NCBI GenBank assembly: GCA_023414985.1
Contig: JAEZLY010000269.1
Coordinates: 1 to 10,871 of the forward strand
DNA length: 10,871 nt
From: Bacillota bacterium
GTDB taxonomy: Bacteria; Bacillota; Clostridia; Lachnospirales; Lachnospiraceae
Direction: 5' to 3'
This document shows, in pieces, positions 1-6,797 of this stretch. The notes under the pieces were generated by a model. That model saw only the letters and a list, made by a program, of their open reading frames with translations, had not been told where the DNA came from and did not search any database. The position numbers were made by a program, and so were the translations under genes. How positions within the stretch are numbered: the first letter of the stretch is position 1; every line of letters begins with the position of its first letter.

Positions 1-1350
1 ATCATATTCCGGTGCTGCCATGAAATTAGAAATCAGTATAAGTCTTGCATTCGGATTGCTGCGCGCGGCTCTCTCCTTTAAGGATGTGTGGGTTACGATG
101 ATCTGAGCCTCTGTCGGAATAGAAGAAACCGGGGAATGAACCACATTAATCTGTCCAAGTCCTGCTTCAGTAAGCTTCTTCTTCAGAATGGTTGCACCCA
201 TTGCGCTGGAGCCCATACCTGCATCACATGCAAATACGATGGTCTTAACGTCCTTTGCATCAACCTTAACTGTTGCTGCAGGAATACCCTTAGAAGCGTT
301 CTTCATTTCCTGAACCTTTGCCTTAGCCGCATTAATATCTTCATCCTTACCAAAAATCTTTAATAAAGGAATACCAACGACACAAGCAACTGCTGCAGAG
401 ATAAGTACGCTTAAGATAACTGCTACATAGCTACCTCTATGAGTCATAGCCAATACTGCGATGATACTACCGGGAGATGCCGGAGCTATCAAACCGCCGC
501 CAAAGACAACATTTGTTAACACACCACTTGCTCCACCTGCCATAGCAGCTAAAATCAATACCGGATTAGCTAATATATAAGGGAAATAGATTTCATGAAT
601 ACCACCTAAGAAGTGGATCACGATCGCACCGGGTGCAGAGCTCTTGATCATTCCCTTACCGGCAATCATACAAGCAAGTAAGATACCAAGACCGGGACCG
701 GGATTAGCTTCCAGTAAGAAGAAGATGGATTTGCCCGTTGCTGCAGCCTGTTCCATACCCAGAGGTGTTAAAATACCATGATTTAAAGCATTGTTTAAGA
801 ACAATACCTTCGCAGGCTCAATAAAGATGCTTGCTAAAGGAAGTAAATGATTGTCTACGAAGAAACCAACACAGGATTCCATTACTTTATTTAATGCTGT
901 CATGATCGGGCTGATGCCTTTAAGACCGATTAAAGCTAAGCATGCACCGATGATACCAAGGGAGAAGTTATTCACAAGCATCTCAAAGCCTGCTTTGATC
1001 TTGCCTTCCAATGCCTTATCAAACTTCTTAATAATGAAACCGGAGAAAGGTCCGATCAGCATTGCGCCTAAGAACTGAGGCACATCTGATCCTACAACCA
1101 GACCCATCGTTGCAATCGCACCAATAACGCCACCTCTGACGCCTGCTACAACATTACCACCTGTATACGCAATTAAAAGCGGAAGAAGGAATTTAACCAT
1201 AGGACCTACTAATGCTGCAAGACCTTCATTCGGGGTAAACCCGTCCGGAATGAAAAACATAGTAATAACACCCCATGCAATGAATGCACCGATATTTGGT
1301 AAGACCATACCGCTAAAAAATCTACCAAAAGCTTGAACTTTTTCTTTCAT
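1..1350 (-). CDS. mtlA: PTS mannitol transporter subunit IICB, partial (3' end beyond window)
   Basis: Membrane permease and phosphotransfer component that imports mannitol and releases mannitol 1-phosphate in the cytoplasm. 450 codons are visible without a stop; the C-terminal end lies beyond the left edge. The N-terminal part (about residues 1-340) is the hydrophobic IIC domain and carries the MtlA signature GGIHEIYFPY, with the substrate-site Glu at residue 253. The IIB domain follows, with the phosphocysteine loop ACDAGMGSSAMGA and the active Cys at residue 375, close to Cys384 of E. coli MtlA. From memory it closely resembles Bacillus MtlA (IICB, about 480 residues), so only a few tens of residues should be missing. 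No fused IIA is visible; a separate EIIA is expected. The start is ATG at 1350, preceded by AAGGTAG. A strong promoter and a palindrome lie upstream. Expected neighbours to the left, by analogy with Bacilli, are mtlR, mtlF and mtlD; that is inference. Confidence 0.95.
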   Translation of the reverse strand, partial: MKEKVQAFGRFFSGMVLPNIGAFIAWGVITMFFIPDGFTPNEGLAALVGPMVKFLLPLLIAYTGGNVVAGVRGGVIGAIATMGLVVGSDVPQFLGAMLIGPFSGFIIKKFDKALEGKIKAGFEMLVNNFSLGIIGACLALIGLKGISPIMTALNKVMESCVGFFVDNHLLPLASIFIEPAKVLFLNNALNHGILTPLGMEQAAATGKSIFFLLEANPGPGLGILLACMIAGKGMIKSSAPGAIVIHFLGGIHEIYFPYILANPVLILAAMAGGASGVLTNVVFGGGLIAPASPGSIIAVLAMTHRGSYVAVILSVLISAAVACVVGIPLLKIFGKDEDINAAKAKVQEMKNASKGIPAATVKVDAKDVKTIVFACDAGMGSSAMGATILKKKLTEAGLGQINVVHSPVSSIPTEAQIIVTHTSLKERAARSNPNARLILISNFMAAPEYD

Positions 1351-1406
1351 ATTCTACCTTACCCTCTCACTTAAAAGATATATAGTTACTTTTATTTTCC
1401 GTAGAA

Positions 1407-1422
1407 ATGATTGGCCAATCAT
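1407..1422. promoter_or_regulatory. Perfect 16-bp palindrome, putative operator of mtlA
   Basis: ATGATTGG is followed directly by its exact reverse complement CCAATCAT. It starts about 11-12 nt downstream of the predicted mtlA transcription start, a usual place for a repressor that blocks elongation or promoter clearance. The ATTGG/CCAAT half-sites are loosely like operators of GntR-family FCD regulators (ATTGGT/ACCAAT), but without the central spacing, so the protein cannot be named. An 8-bp palindrome, TCTTAAGA, lies next to it at 1425-1432. The zero-length loop makes a DNA site more likely than an RNA hairpin. Confidence 0.6.
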
Positions 1423-1439
1423 CCTCTTAAGATATTTTA

Positions 1440-1468
1440 ATTATAGCGTCATATCATCAATGTTTCAA
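1440..1468 (-). promoter_or_regulatory. Sigma-A-type promoter of mtlA
   Basis: Read on the minus strand: -35 TTGAAA (1468-1463, five of six consensus bases), a 17-bp spacer, and -10 TATAAT (1445-1440, perfect). Transcription should start near 1433, giving a leader of about 83 nt before the mtlA ATG. Confidence 0.75.
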
Positions 1469-1498
1469 TTTGAACAAAACTGTTTTTGTCGCTATTCG

Positions 1499-1630
1499 AT
1501 AATGACATGATTAAATAGCCTGCTTTTTTGGTCAGTTTCTACAGAAATCCAATCCAAAAACCACCTCAGTGCAGATCAATCCCAAGAATAATGTTGCCCA
1601 TCATTCTTGAAATAATTTTCATAATGACAT
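1499..1630 (+). repeat. Two direct copies of ATAATGACAT
   Basis: The 10-mer ATAATGACAT occurs at 1499-1508 and again at 1621-1630. The second copy forms the left half of the inverted repeat over the flavoprotein promoter. The first may be an auxiliary half-site for the same regulator, or chance in AT-rich DNA. Only the two copies belong to the repeat, not the DNA between them. Confidence 0.35.
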
Positions 1631-1635
1631 ATAGT
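1607..1635 (+). promoter_or_regulatory. Sigma-A-type promoter of the flavin split-barrel gene
   Basis: -35 TTGAAA (1607-1612), a 17-bp spacer, and -10 TATAGT (1630-1635), each box matching five of six consensus bases. Transcription should start near 1642, about 100 nt before the ATG at 1742. The -10 box sits exactly in the middle of an inverted repeat. Confidence 0.65.
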
Positions 1636-1641
1636 TGTCAT
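1624..1641. promoter_or_regulatory. Inverted repeat framing the -10 box, putative repressor site
   Basis: ATGACA and TGTCAT form perfect 6-bp arms around a 6-bp centre that is itself the -10 hexamer TATAGT. A dimeric regulator bound here would cover the -10 box and prevent open-complex formation. I do not recognise the motif as a known Fur, PerR, Rex or MntR box. Confidence 0.5.
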
Positions 1642-1687
1642 GTTCAGGATGTTAGACTAAGTTCAGTTCCATAAAGCAAGTAAATCA

Positions 1688-1718
1688 ATAGCGATGCGAA
1701 GAGCATGAATAACGCTAT
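1688..1718 (+). other. Stem-loop in the leader of the flavin split-barrel gene
   Basis: Outer arms ATAGCG/CGCTAT and inner arms ATGC/GCAT close a GAAGA loop. A GAATAA bulge sits on the 3' side. The structure ends only a few bases before the GGAGAAGGAG ribosome binding site, so it could influence translation. No U tract follows, so it is not a terminator. It is short and may be incidental. Confidence 0.35.
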
Positions 1719-1741
1719 CATAAGGGAGAAGGAGTAGAAAA

Positions 1742-2161
1742 ATGAATCAGGAGAAAATTAAGAAGGCAGGAGAAATTGTAGAGAAGAACACAGGAGCAGA
1801 TTCCTATTGCGTATTGGCACTGATCGATCAGGACGGTTATCCGACAGCCTCCACAATCAGCGCGTCAAAGTCGGAAGGGATTAACCGGATCACCTTCTGT
1901 ACCGGTATGGGCAGTACAAAAACCAATCGTATCGATCAGCATAAACAGGCCAGTGTCTGTTTCAACTCACCGGAATACAATATCACCTTGGTTGGCGATA
2001 TCGAAGTCGTAACCGATCCGGAGGTAAAAAAGGAAATGTGGTATGAGGGGTTGGAAAACCATTTCAACGGTCCCGCTGATCCGAACTATTGTGTGTTACG
2101 CTTTACAACGAAGCGTTATAACTTATTTGTAGACTGGGAAGAAGAGAGAGGAACGCTGTAG
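1742..2161 (+). CDS. Pyridoxamine 5'-phosphate oxidase-like, flavin-binding split-barrel protein
   Basis: A 139-residue single-domain protein of the putative PNPOx / general-stress-protein-26 type. These bind FMN (sometimes F420 or haem) in a dimeric split beta-barrel and act as small oxidoreductases of mostly unknown substrate. Family features seen are a central strand pair with DQDGYPTASTIS at residues 29-40, the stretch ITFCTGMGSTKTNRI at 50-64 where FMN phosphate contacts usually lie, and NITLVGDIEVVTDPEVKKEMW at 80-100. It is too short and divergent to be called PdxH, so B6 metabolism should not be assumed. The ATG is preceded by a strong GGAGAAGGAG site. It is a single-gene unit with its own promoter, divergent from mtlA, and ends at an intrinsic terminator. 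The family call is good; the physiological role is unknown. Confidence 0.85.
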   Translation: MNQEKIKKAGEIVEKNTGADSYCVLALIDQDGYPTASTISASKSEGINRITFCTGMGSTKTNRIDQHKQASVCFNSPEYNITLVGDIEVVTDPEVKKEMWYEGLENHFNGPADPNYCVLRFTTKRYNLFVDWEEERGTL

Positions 2162-2201
2162 TTATCAGCGTATCCCTGACAGAATTGACAGACATAATAA
2201 T

Positions 2202-2245
2202 AAAAGAGCCGGCTTAAAGGAAAAAACTCTAAAGCCGGCTCTTTT
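2202..2245 (+). terminator. Intrinsic terminator after the flavin split-barrel gene
   Basis: A perfect 14-bp stem: arms at 2202-2215 (AAAAGAGCCGGCTT) and 2232-2245, with a 16-nt loop. The GC-rich core GAGCCGGC is followed by TTTT within the 3' arm. It lies about 40 bp after the stop of the 1742 gene and isolates it from the thioesterase gene. Confidence 0.85.
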
Positions 2246-2296
2246 CGTATTAGGTCGCTTTATATTCACTGAATAAAGGATAGACTTTAGTCGGTC

Positions 2297-2325
2297 TTGT
2301 AATTGTCACAAATAAATAGTATCAT
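2297..2325 (+). promoter_or_regulatory. Probable promoter of the thioesterase gene
   Basis: -35 TTGTAA (2297-2302, four of six), a 17-bp spacer, and -10 TATCAT (2320-2325, five of six). It gives a leader of about 30 nt, enough for the AGGGGAG ribosome binding site before the ATG at 2364. The terminator just upstream makes an own promoter necessary. Confidence 0.5.
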
Positions 2326-2363
2326 GGATAGAATACAAAAATTAAGCAGAAGGGGAGCAGATC

Positions 2364-2801
2364 ATGGAAGAAAGAAATCCGATCAAGCCTTATATTCATC
2401 AGGCAAAATATTATGAAACAGATCAGATGACAGTGGTTCATCACTCCAATTACATCAGATGGTTTGAGGAAGCCAGGGTAGATTTTCTGGAACAGATTGG
2501 GCTCGGCTATGATACGATCGAAGCAGCAGGTGTTTACTCTCCGGTTCTGGCTGTGTCCTGTGAATATAAATCCTCGGTACGTTTTAATGAGAAGGTATTG
2601 ATCAAAGCGTCTCTTAAGTTCTTTAACGGGATTAAGATGAAGATTGGGTATCAGGTATTGGACGAAGCAACAAACCAGCTTAGGGCTATCGGAACCTCTG
2701 AGCATTGTTTTGTGACTACGGATTTTAAGCCAGTCAGCCTGAAGAAGGATTATAAAGAAATGTATGAGATATTGAGCAGATGGATTACAGCGGAAGCGTA
2801 A
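2364..2801 (+). CDS. Acyl-CoA thioesterase, hotdog fold (YbgC/FadM-like)
   Basis: A 145-residue cytoplasmic hotdog-fold protein, the usual size for the 4-hydroxybenzoyl-CoA thioesterase / YbgC family, which hydrolyses acyl-CoA thioesters. The N-terminal signature YYETDQMTVVHHSNYIRWFEEAR (residues 16-38) matches the family pattern of YxDTD..GVVYH..Y...FExAR. Asp20 falls at the catalytic acid position and His27 at the conserved histidine. The rest follows the fold: a long helix, then the strands SVRFNEKVLIKASL and KMKIGYQV. The start is supported by AGGGGAG seven bases before the ATG. It is transcribed alone, with no lipid or Tol-Pal genes beside it, so the acyl substrate cannot be inferred from context. 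A stem-loop begins three bases after the stop codon. Confidence 0.9.
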   Translation: MEERNPIKPYIHQAKYYETDQMTVVHHSNYIRWFEEARVDFLEQIGLGYDTIEAAGVYSPVLAVSCEYKSSVRFNEKVLIKASLKFFNGIKMKIGYQVLDEATNQLRAIGTSEHCFVTTDFKPVSLKKDYKEMYEILSRWITAEA

Positions 2802-2803
2802 AA

Positions 2804-2838
2804 AAGGGACTGTTTCATGTAATGTGAAACAGTCCCTT
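2804..2838. terminator. Bidirectional terminator between convergent genes
   Basis: A perfect 14-bp stem: arms AAGGGACTGTTTCA (2804-2817) and its complement (2825-2838), with a 7-nt loop. Read leftward it is followed by TTTTTT, so it is a strong terminator for the TPR gene that ends at 2902. Read rightward the U tract is poor (TTCAGCTT), but the stem abuts the thioesterase stop and probably also stabilises or ends that message. Confidence 0.85.
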
Positions 2839-2901
2839 CAGCTTAACTAATGATTGCATTCTTCAACATTTACAGTATGCCGGGCTCCACCCGAGGACTA
2901 A

Positions 2902-4437
2902 TTATTTGTCATTACCGGAGAGGATCTTCATAAAGTCAGGTGAACTTTTAAAAGCATCGAAAGCCGGCTCAGTCTTGGCATATTCAATATATATCTTATC
3001 GATTCCTATTGCCTTTCTCAGATTCTCAAGAAACTCTGCTTCCTTCATCTGAAGGGCATATACTTTACTCTTAATATAGTATCCGGTTCCGTAGGTTGAG
3101 TCCATTAGTATTATTTTATCGCATAATGCAATACACTCATCGTAACTGCTTAGACATAGGTAAGAACTCGCTTTATAAGAATAAGCGGTCAGATAGGAAG
3201 GTTCTGCAGCAATTGCCTTATCATAATACTCAATTGCATTCTGATATTGCTCCTGAAAATAATAACTATTTCCTATACCGAGAAAAGCATCCCAACTATC
3301 GGGCCTAACTTTCAAAGCTTTTTCATATTCAGCACGGGCCGCATCGAACTGTCCCAAGTCATCCAGCGTATCTCCCTTAAAATTATATGCATTCACATAC
3401 TCCGGATCCTTTTCAATTGCTTTATCAAAAGCTATTAACGCTTCCGATAACTTTCCGGTATTATATAAAGCTGCCCCTTTACTGTAATAAACATAGGCTG
3501 TATCTCCTAAGGGCAAATTCATAGCTTTTTCATAGCATTCCAGCGCTTCCTCATATCTGCCCAGATAATAAAGCGAATCTCCCTTTACTATGTATGCATC
3601 CATATACTTTGGAACAAGCTCGATGCATTCATTCAGATAAATTAACGCCTCTTCATACTCGCTCTGATAGTAAAGAGCTTTGCCGATATTATACTGATAG
3701 TCTGCGTCTTTCGAATCCAGTTGAACAGCTATCCTATAATTCTTTACTGCATCGTCATATTCCTCCAGGCTATAATAACAGTTGCCCAAGCCGTTGTAGA
3801 CCTCAGCGGCCTCTTTATTTCTCTTTAATGCCTGTGTGTAGTATTCGATGGCATCCTTATATTTTTCTGATGCATAGGCGGATCTGCCTTTTTGGAAGTA
3901 ATATAAGTAATCATCCTTTGATTTTGCTAAAATTCTGGATAACGCAACAACTGCTACTTTTCCATCTTTATTAATATAAAAGTGAATTCTTGAATTAAAT
4001 ACCTCACCCTTATCCGTCGTCTCAGTATACTTATACGTTAATACGTATTTTACATTTTTAAAATAAGACTTGAAATCCTCAGACTTATTATCAAGCATTC
4101 TGTTATATACAATATCCTTCGATAGTTTCTCTTTTGTTCCTTTCCCATATTTTTTGATTACGGTTGTTTCTTTCTCACCCAGATGAATTCCCCTGTAGGT
4201 TCTTACTACACCCTCTATGCTTTTATCAACCTTCTTATCGTAAATGAATAAAATGACATCCTCACCGTAATCATCCAGATGATCAAACAGATTATATGTT
4301 TCGTATCCATCATCAAACCTTGCCACAAAATCCTTTTTACTCATTTTTTCTGCTGCCATAGCAGATTGCGCAGGTACTAAAAACACAATAATCATCAGTG
4401 CTAAAATCACTTTTTTTATGATGCTTTTTGCTCTCAT
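2902..4437 (-). CDS. Exported TPR-repeat protein
   Basis: A 511-residue protein. Residues 1-28 are a classical signal peptide: basic MRAKSIIKK, hydrophobic core, cleavage probably after AMA. There is no lipobox Cys, no C-terminal anchor and no LPXTG motif, so it is likely secreted or loosely held at the cell surface. Residues 30-172 form a small domain; its stretch GIHLGEKETTVIKKYGKG recalls the short 'GI.LG.S...V...YG' domains of Clostridia exported proteins, though the resemblance is weak. Residues 175-482 contain about nine consecutive 34-residue TPR units (for example 209-242, 243-276, 347-380, 381-414), ending in the degenerate tail EPAFDAFKSSPDF. TPR solenoids bind proteins, so a scaffold or chaperone-like role is plausible, but the partner is unknown. 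The ATG at 4437 has GGAGAG upstream. It is a single-gene unit between two terminators. Confidence 0.85.
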   Translation of the reverse strand: MRAKSIIKKVILALMIIVFLVPAQSAMAAEKMSKKDFVARFDDGYETYNLFDHLDDYGEDVILFIYDKKVDKSIEGVVRTYRGIHLGEKETTVIKKYGKGTKEKLSKDIVYNRMLDNKSEDFKSYFKNVKYVLTYKYTETTDKGEVFNSRIHFYINKDGKVAVVALSRILAKSKDDYLYYFQKGRSAYASEKYKDAIEYYTQALKRNKEAAEVYNGLGNCYYSLEEYDDAVKNYRIAVQLDSKDADYQYNIGKALYYQSEYEEALIYLNECIELVPKYMDAYIVKGDSLYYLGRYEEALECYEKAMNLPLGDTAYVYYSKGAALYNTGKLSEALIAFDKAIEKDPEYVNAYNFKGDTLDDLGQFDAARAEYEKALKVRPDSWDAFLGIGNSYYFQEQYQNAIEYYDKAIAAEPSYLTAYSYKASSYLCLSSYDECIALCDKIILMDSTYGTGYYIKSKVYALQMKEAEFLENLRKAIGIDKIYIEYAKTEPAFDAFKSSPDFMKILSGNDK

Positions 4438-4510
4438 AGGCTCTCCATTCTTATGCGTTTACAAAATTAGGTTAACAATAATCCCCCGAAGGTCACAATT
4501 TCCAAATATT

Positions 4511-4539
4511 AGTTTACCATCAAAATTCAGGCTTCGCAA
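4511..4539 (-). promoter_or_regulatory. Candidate promoter of the TPR gene
   Basis: On the minus strand: TTGCGA (4539-4534), a 17-bp spacer, and TAAACT (4516-4511). Each box matches four of six consensus bases. It lies between the upstream terminator and the gene, where a promoter must be, but the match is moderate and another start in 4438-4575 is possible. Confidence 0.3.
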
Positions 4540-4575
4540 GGAATATTTGTCACCCCTATCATTGTGTAGAGAAAA

Positions 4576-4605
4576 CCCTTGGGTTTCAAATAAGAAATCC
4601 AAGGG
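4576..4605 (-). terminator. Intrinsic terminator of the ribokinase-ABC-glycohydrolase operon
   Basis: Twelve-base arms at 4605-4594 and 4587-4576 (read leftward CCCTTGGATTTC and GAAACCCAAGGG) pair with one G-U and enclose a 6-nt loop. TTTTCTCT follows. It lies about 60 bp after the glycohydrolase stop and separates the operon from the TPR gene. Confidence 0.8.
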
Positions 4606-4665
4606 CCTTATTGTATATCTATTCTTATTACGAAGAGACTTATTTCAGAGCAGTCATCATTACAA

Positions 4666-6789
4666 TTATTCGCTTTTGACTGTAATCTCTTTGAAGTGGC
4701 AATGACTGCCGTTGAGTACACTAAATCCAATTTGCCCGGATCGGTAGGAAGGATCCTTTACTTCAAACATCCTCTCATCATTCAGATATGCCGTGATCAA
4801 ATCCTGATTCACAATGATTTTCATCCGATAATTCTTACCATACTCAAGCTGAAAGGTTTTCTTATCCAAAATACTGAACTCTTTATGCTTCTTTACCAGG
4901 GCAATTGTATTCTTACCATAAAAACCAAAGCCATAGCTTCTGATTCCACCCTGTACTCTGAATAACAAAAGGTGATAATCCCCAATCTGCGGGTTAACCG
5001 TACATTCATAGGTGTAATTCCTGTGATCATAATATCCGGTATAAGCTTCTCCTTCATCACAGCAGCTACCGCTCAGATATTCTCCATCCAGCTCCCACAG
5101 TCCATTTTTACAGGTAAACTGACTGATTTCCTTGTGCAGCGTGGAATGTCCGAACCCGTAGTTTTCGATTTTCTCTTTGCTAAAATTAATATGATAGGAC
5201 GGAGCTCCTGAAAAACCGAGATATTTCATATATACGTCCAGAACCTTATCATGAATACCCGTATCCGCGTTTCTATAAAGCGATATTCCAACTTCTTTGA
5301 TCAGGCAATCCTCCAGCTCAGGTATCCGGAAACTCAGTTCGGACCATCCCTCAGGCAATTCATAATTTTCAGAGGAGTAAATTTTATCATGATTGATATC
5401 CGTGATATATATGTTGGAATAAAGAGTAAATCCACTATTATTATACAACGCTGTCTTTACCGTCTGGCCCGGGTACAAAATCGGTGTAAAAGCAGGGTCA
5501 TATCTGGAATCGTGCAAATCATCAGGTTGATAATAAGTTTTGTGATAAACCATTACCTCTGTACCGTTCTGTAGCCTGTTCGAGGTAATATTCAGGCAGC
5601 GTTCACCATCAAAAAGTACATTCTTTAGATTAATCTCCACATGCTTATCCTTTGATTTTGTTCGCATGGCCTGGGTTGATTTCGGCAGCTTAAAATGTAA
5701 AATGCAGCCGTTATTATCGAAAATTTCTTTCCATTCGCAGGGAGGGTCTATTCCGGCGATCTTATACCCCAACCCACAAAACAGTTCCGTACTTTTCGCT
5801 ACCGTAGTAATATTTAAGCCACCAATCACACTGGAGGATAATAACAGATCATTCACCGGCTTGATCCACTTGTCCTCGATACGATCAATTCCAACAAATA
5901 CCCCCAGGATGGAACCTACATTACCTGCATTGCAATCCGTATCCCAACCGCACATATTACAGATGTATAACGTCTTGCTGTAATCTCCCTCTCCGTATAA
6001 CATGGACAGCAGCATCACCGCCGCATTCGGAATAATGTGGCAGCTTCCGGGATATTTATCATACCCGAAATTATCATGGATATATTGAAAGCATTTCCTC
6101 CATTCCTTTTCTGTATCTGAGTTATAATATTCTATCACTGACTTTGCCACATGATAATATTCTGACTCAGATGGAATAAGAGCTAATCCCGATTCTATGA
6201 TTCCAATGATAGTTGTCTCACTATAAGCTGCACTGATACAGCCGGCAACAAACCTGGCTCCATTGACACCTTCTCCGTCATGGGAAACTCTCGCCATCTT
6301 GGCTGCATATTCTGCTGCCAGTCGAGGTTCTCCCGGAGCTATGAACCCCCAGCAGTCACTGAAAATCTGTCCACCAATCTGCTCGGCACAGGCGAGCCCG
6401 TTCTGCAAGGAGGAGCCCGATCTTGGAGCATCAATCCCATGCTTCATATTGAGATAAGCGGTATGCTCTGTAGATATTCCATATCCTCCCCACCAGAAGA
6501 AACCGTGGTTTTCCGGAGCATAATTCAGCCAGGTATAGCCCATCTCCTTTTCCGTGATAGAGTCGATTGCATAACAATAATCCTTCAAAGCCCTGACAAA
6601 GAACAAAGGCCCGTTACTGTCATCATCTGCCGCATAATCCTTATAATCTACCAGGTATTCGTTTATTTCGCCATATATCTTATTAATCTGCTCGTAGGTC
6701 CAGCCTTCGATCGGTGAACCGAACCGGATCCCTATGATCTTACCCAGCCAACCCGCATAAGTCCTTTCAATATAATCCTGCTGTATCAT
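4666..6789 (-). CDS. ADP-ribosylglycohydrolase-family protein with C-terminal beta-sandwich domains
   Basis: A 707-residue protein from the ATG at 6789. Residues 1 to about 345 match the ARH/DraG fold: GKIIGIRFGSPIEG near 16-29, the acidic cluster ADDDSNG with Asp55-57, and GWDTDCNAGNVGSILG at 281-296 with Asp283 and Asp285. These clusters hold the two metal ions in DraG and ARH3. The usual Thr in the second motif (DxDT) is Cys286 here, and the first reads DDDS. Residues about 380-525 look like a beta-sandwich. Residues about 530-707 resemble a concanavalin/LamG-type or DUF1080-like carbohydrate-binding fold, judged from strand pattern only. There is no signal peptide, so it acts in the cytoplasm. 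Family enzymes cleave C1-ribose glycosidic bonds. As last gene of an operon with a sugar transporter and ribokinase, it probably hydrolyses an imported riboside rather than a modified protein; that is inference. Single-domain ARH proteins are about 300 residues. Confidence 0.85.
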   Translation of the reverse strand: MIQQDYIERTYAGWLGKIIGIRFGSPIEGWTYEQINKIYGEINEYLVDYKDYAADDDSNGPLFFVRALKDYCYAIDSITEKEMGYTWLNYAPENHGFFWWGGYGISTEHTAYLNMKHGIDAPRSGSSLQNGLACAEQIGGQIFSDCWGFIAPGEPRLAAEYAAKMARVSHDGEGVNGARFVAGCISAAYSETTIIGIIESGLALIPSESEYYHVAKSVIEYYNSDTEKEWRKCFQYIHDNFGYDKYPGSCHIIPNAAVMLLSMLYGEGDYSKTLYICNMCGWDTDCNAGNVGSILGVFVGIDRIEDKWIKPVNDLLLSSSVIGGLNITTVAKSTELFCGLGYKIAGIDPPCEWKEIFDNNGCILHFKLPKSTQAMRTKSKDKHVEINLKNVLFDGERCLNITSNRLQNGTEVMVYHKTYYQPDDLHDSRYDPAFTPILYPGQTVKTALYNNSGFTLYSNIYITDINHDKIYSSENYELPEGWSELSFRIPELEDCLIKEVGISLYRNADTGIHDKVLDVYMKYLGFSGAPSYHINFSKEKIENYGFGHSTLHKEISQFTCKNGLWELDGEYLSGSCCDEGEAYTGYYDHRNYTYECTVNPQIGDYHLLLFRVQGGIRSYGFGFYGKNTIALVKKHKEFSILDKKTFQLEYGKNYRMKIIVNQDLITAYLNDERMFEVKDPSYRSGQIGFSVLNGSHCHFKEITVKSE

Positions 6790-6797
6790 TGATCTCA

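Larger units (their letters stand above)
1351..1741. other. Divergent regulatory region between mtlA and the flavoprotein gene
   Basis: This 391-bp AT-rich stretch has no credible gene. It holds the leftward mtlA promoter and leader, the rightward promoter and roughly 100-nt leader of the 1742 gene, two perfect inverted repeats, a 10-bp direct repeat and a leader hairpin, each listed separately. The two predicted transcription starts are about 200 bp apart and the transcripts do not overlap. A further imperfect inverted repeat, TTCAA-T-TTGAA at 1464-1474, overlaps the mtlA -35 box. I saw no convincing CcpA cre site, although catabolite control would be expected for a mannitol operon. No known riboswitch class was recognised in either leader. 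Confidence 0.75.

Noticed and set aside
88..363. Rightward 91-codon open frame
   Set aside because: It is antisense to the mtlA IIB region, has no ribosome binding site, and gives a Cys-rich low-complexity product.
1351..1741. CcpA cre site or riboswitch in the mtlA/flavoprotein intergenic region
   Set aside because: No stretch matched the cre consensus convincingly, and no known aptamer core was recognised.
1742..2161. Annotation as PdxH (pyridoxamine phosphate oxidase in vitamin B6 synthesis)
   Set aside because: The protein is shorter than PdxH and resembles the general flavin split-barrel/general-stress group; nothing nearby belongs to B6 metabolism.
2258..2278. CTTTAT/ATAAAG inverted repeat upstream of the thioesterase gene
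   Set aside because: It is only six AT-rich pairs with a 9-nt loop, which is expected by chance in this composition.
2322..2705. Leftward 127-codon open frame over the thioesterase gene
   Set aside because: It is antisense to a gene with clear family motifs and has no homology-like features of its own.
3300..3900. Possible DNA tandem repeat or CRISPR-like array
   Set aside because: The periodicity of about 102 bp comes from 34-residue TPR units that are divergent at the DNA level; there are no identical direct repeats with spacers.
3594..3974. Rightward 126-codon open frame inside the TPR gene
   Set aside because: It is a shadow of the repeated TPR coding sequence on the other strand; the product shows no fold-like pattern.
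6280..6717. Rightward 145-codon open frame inside the glycohydrolase gene
   Set aside because: It is antisense to the conserved ARH domain, with no ribosome binding site and an implausible composition.
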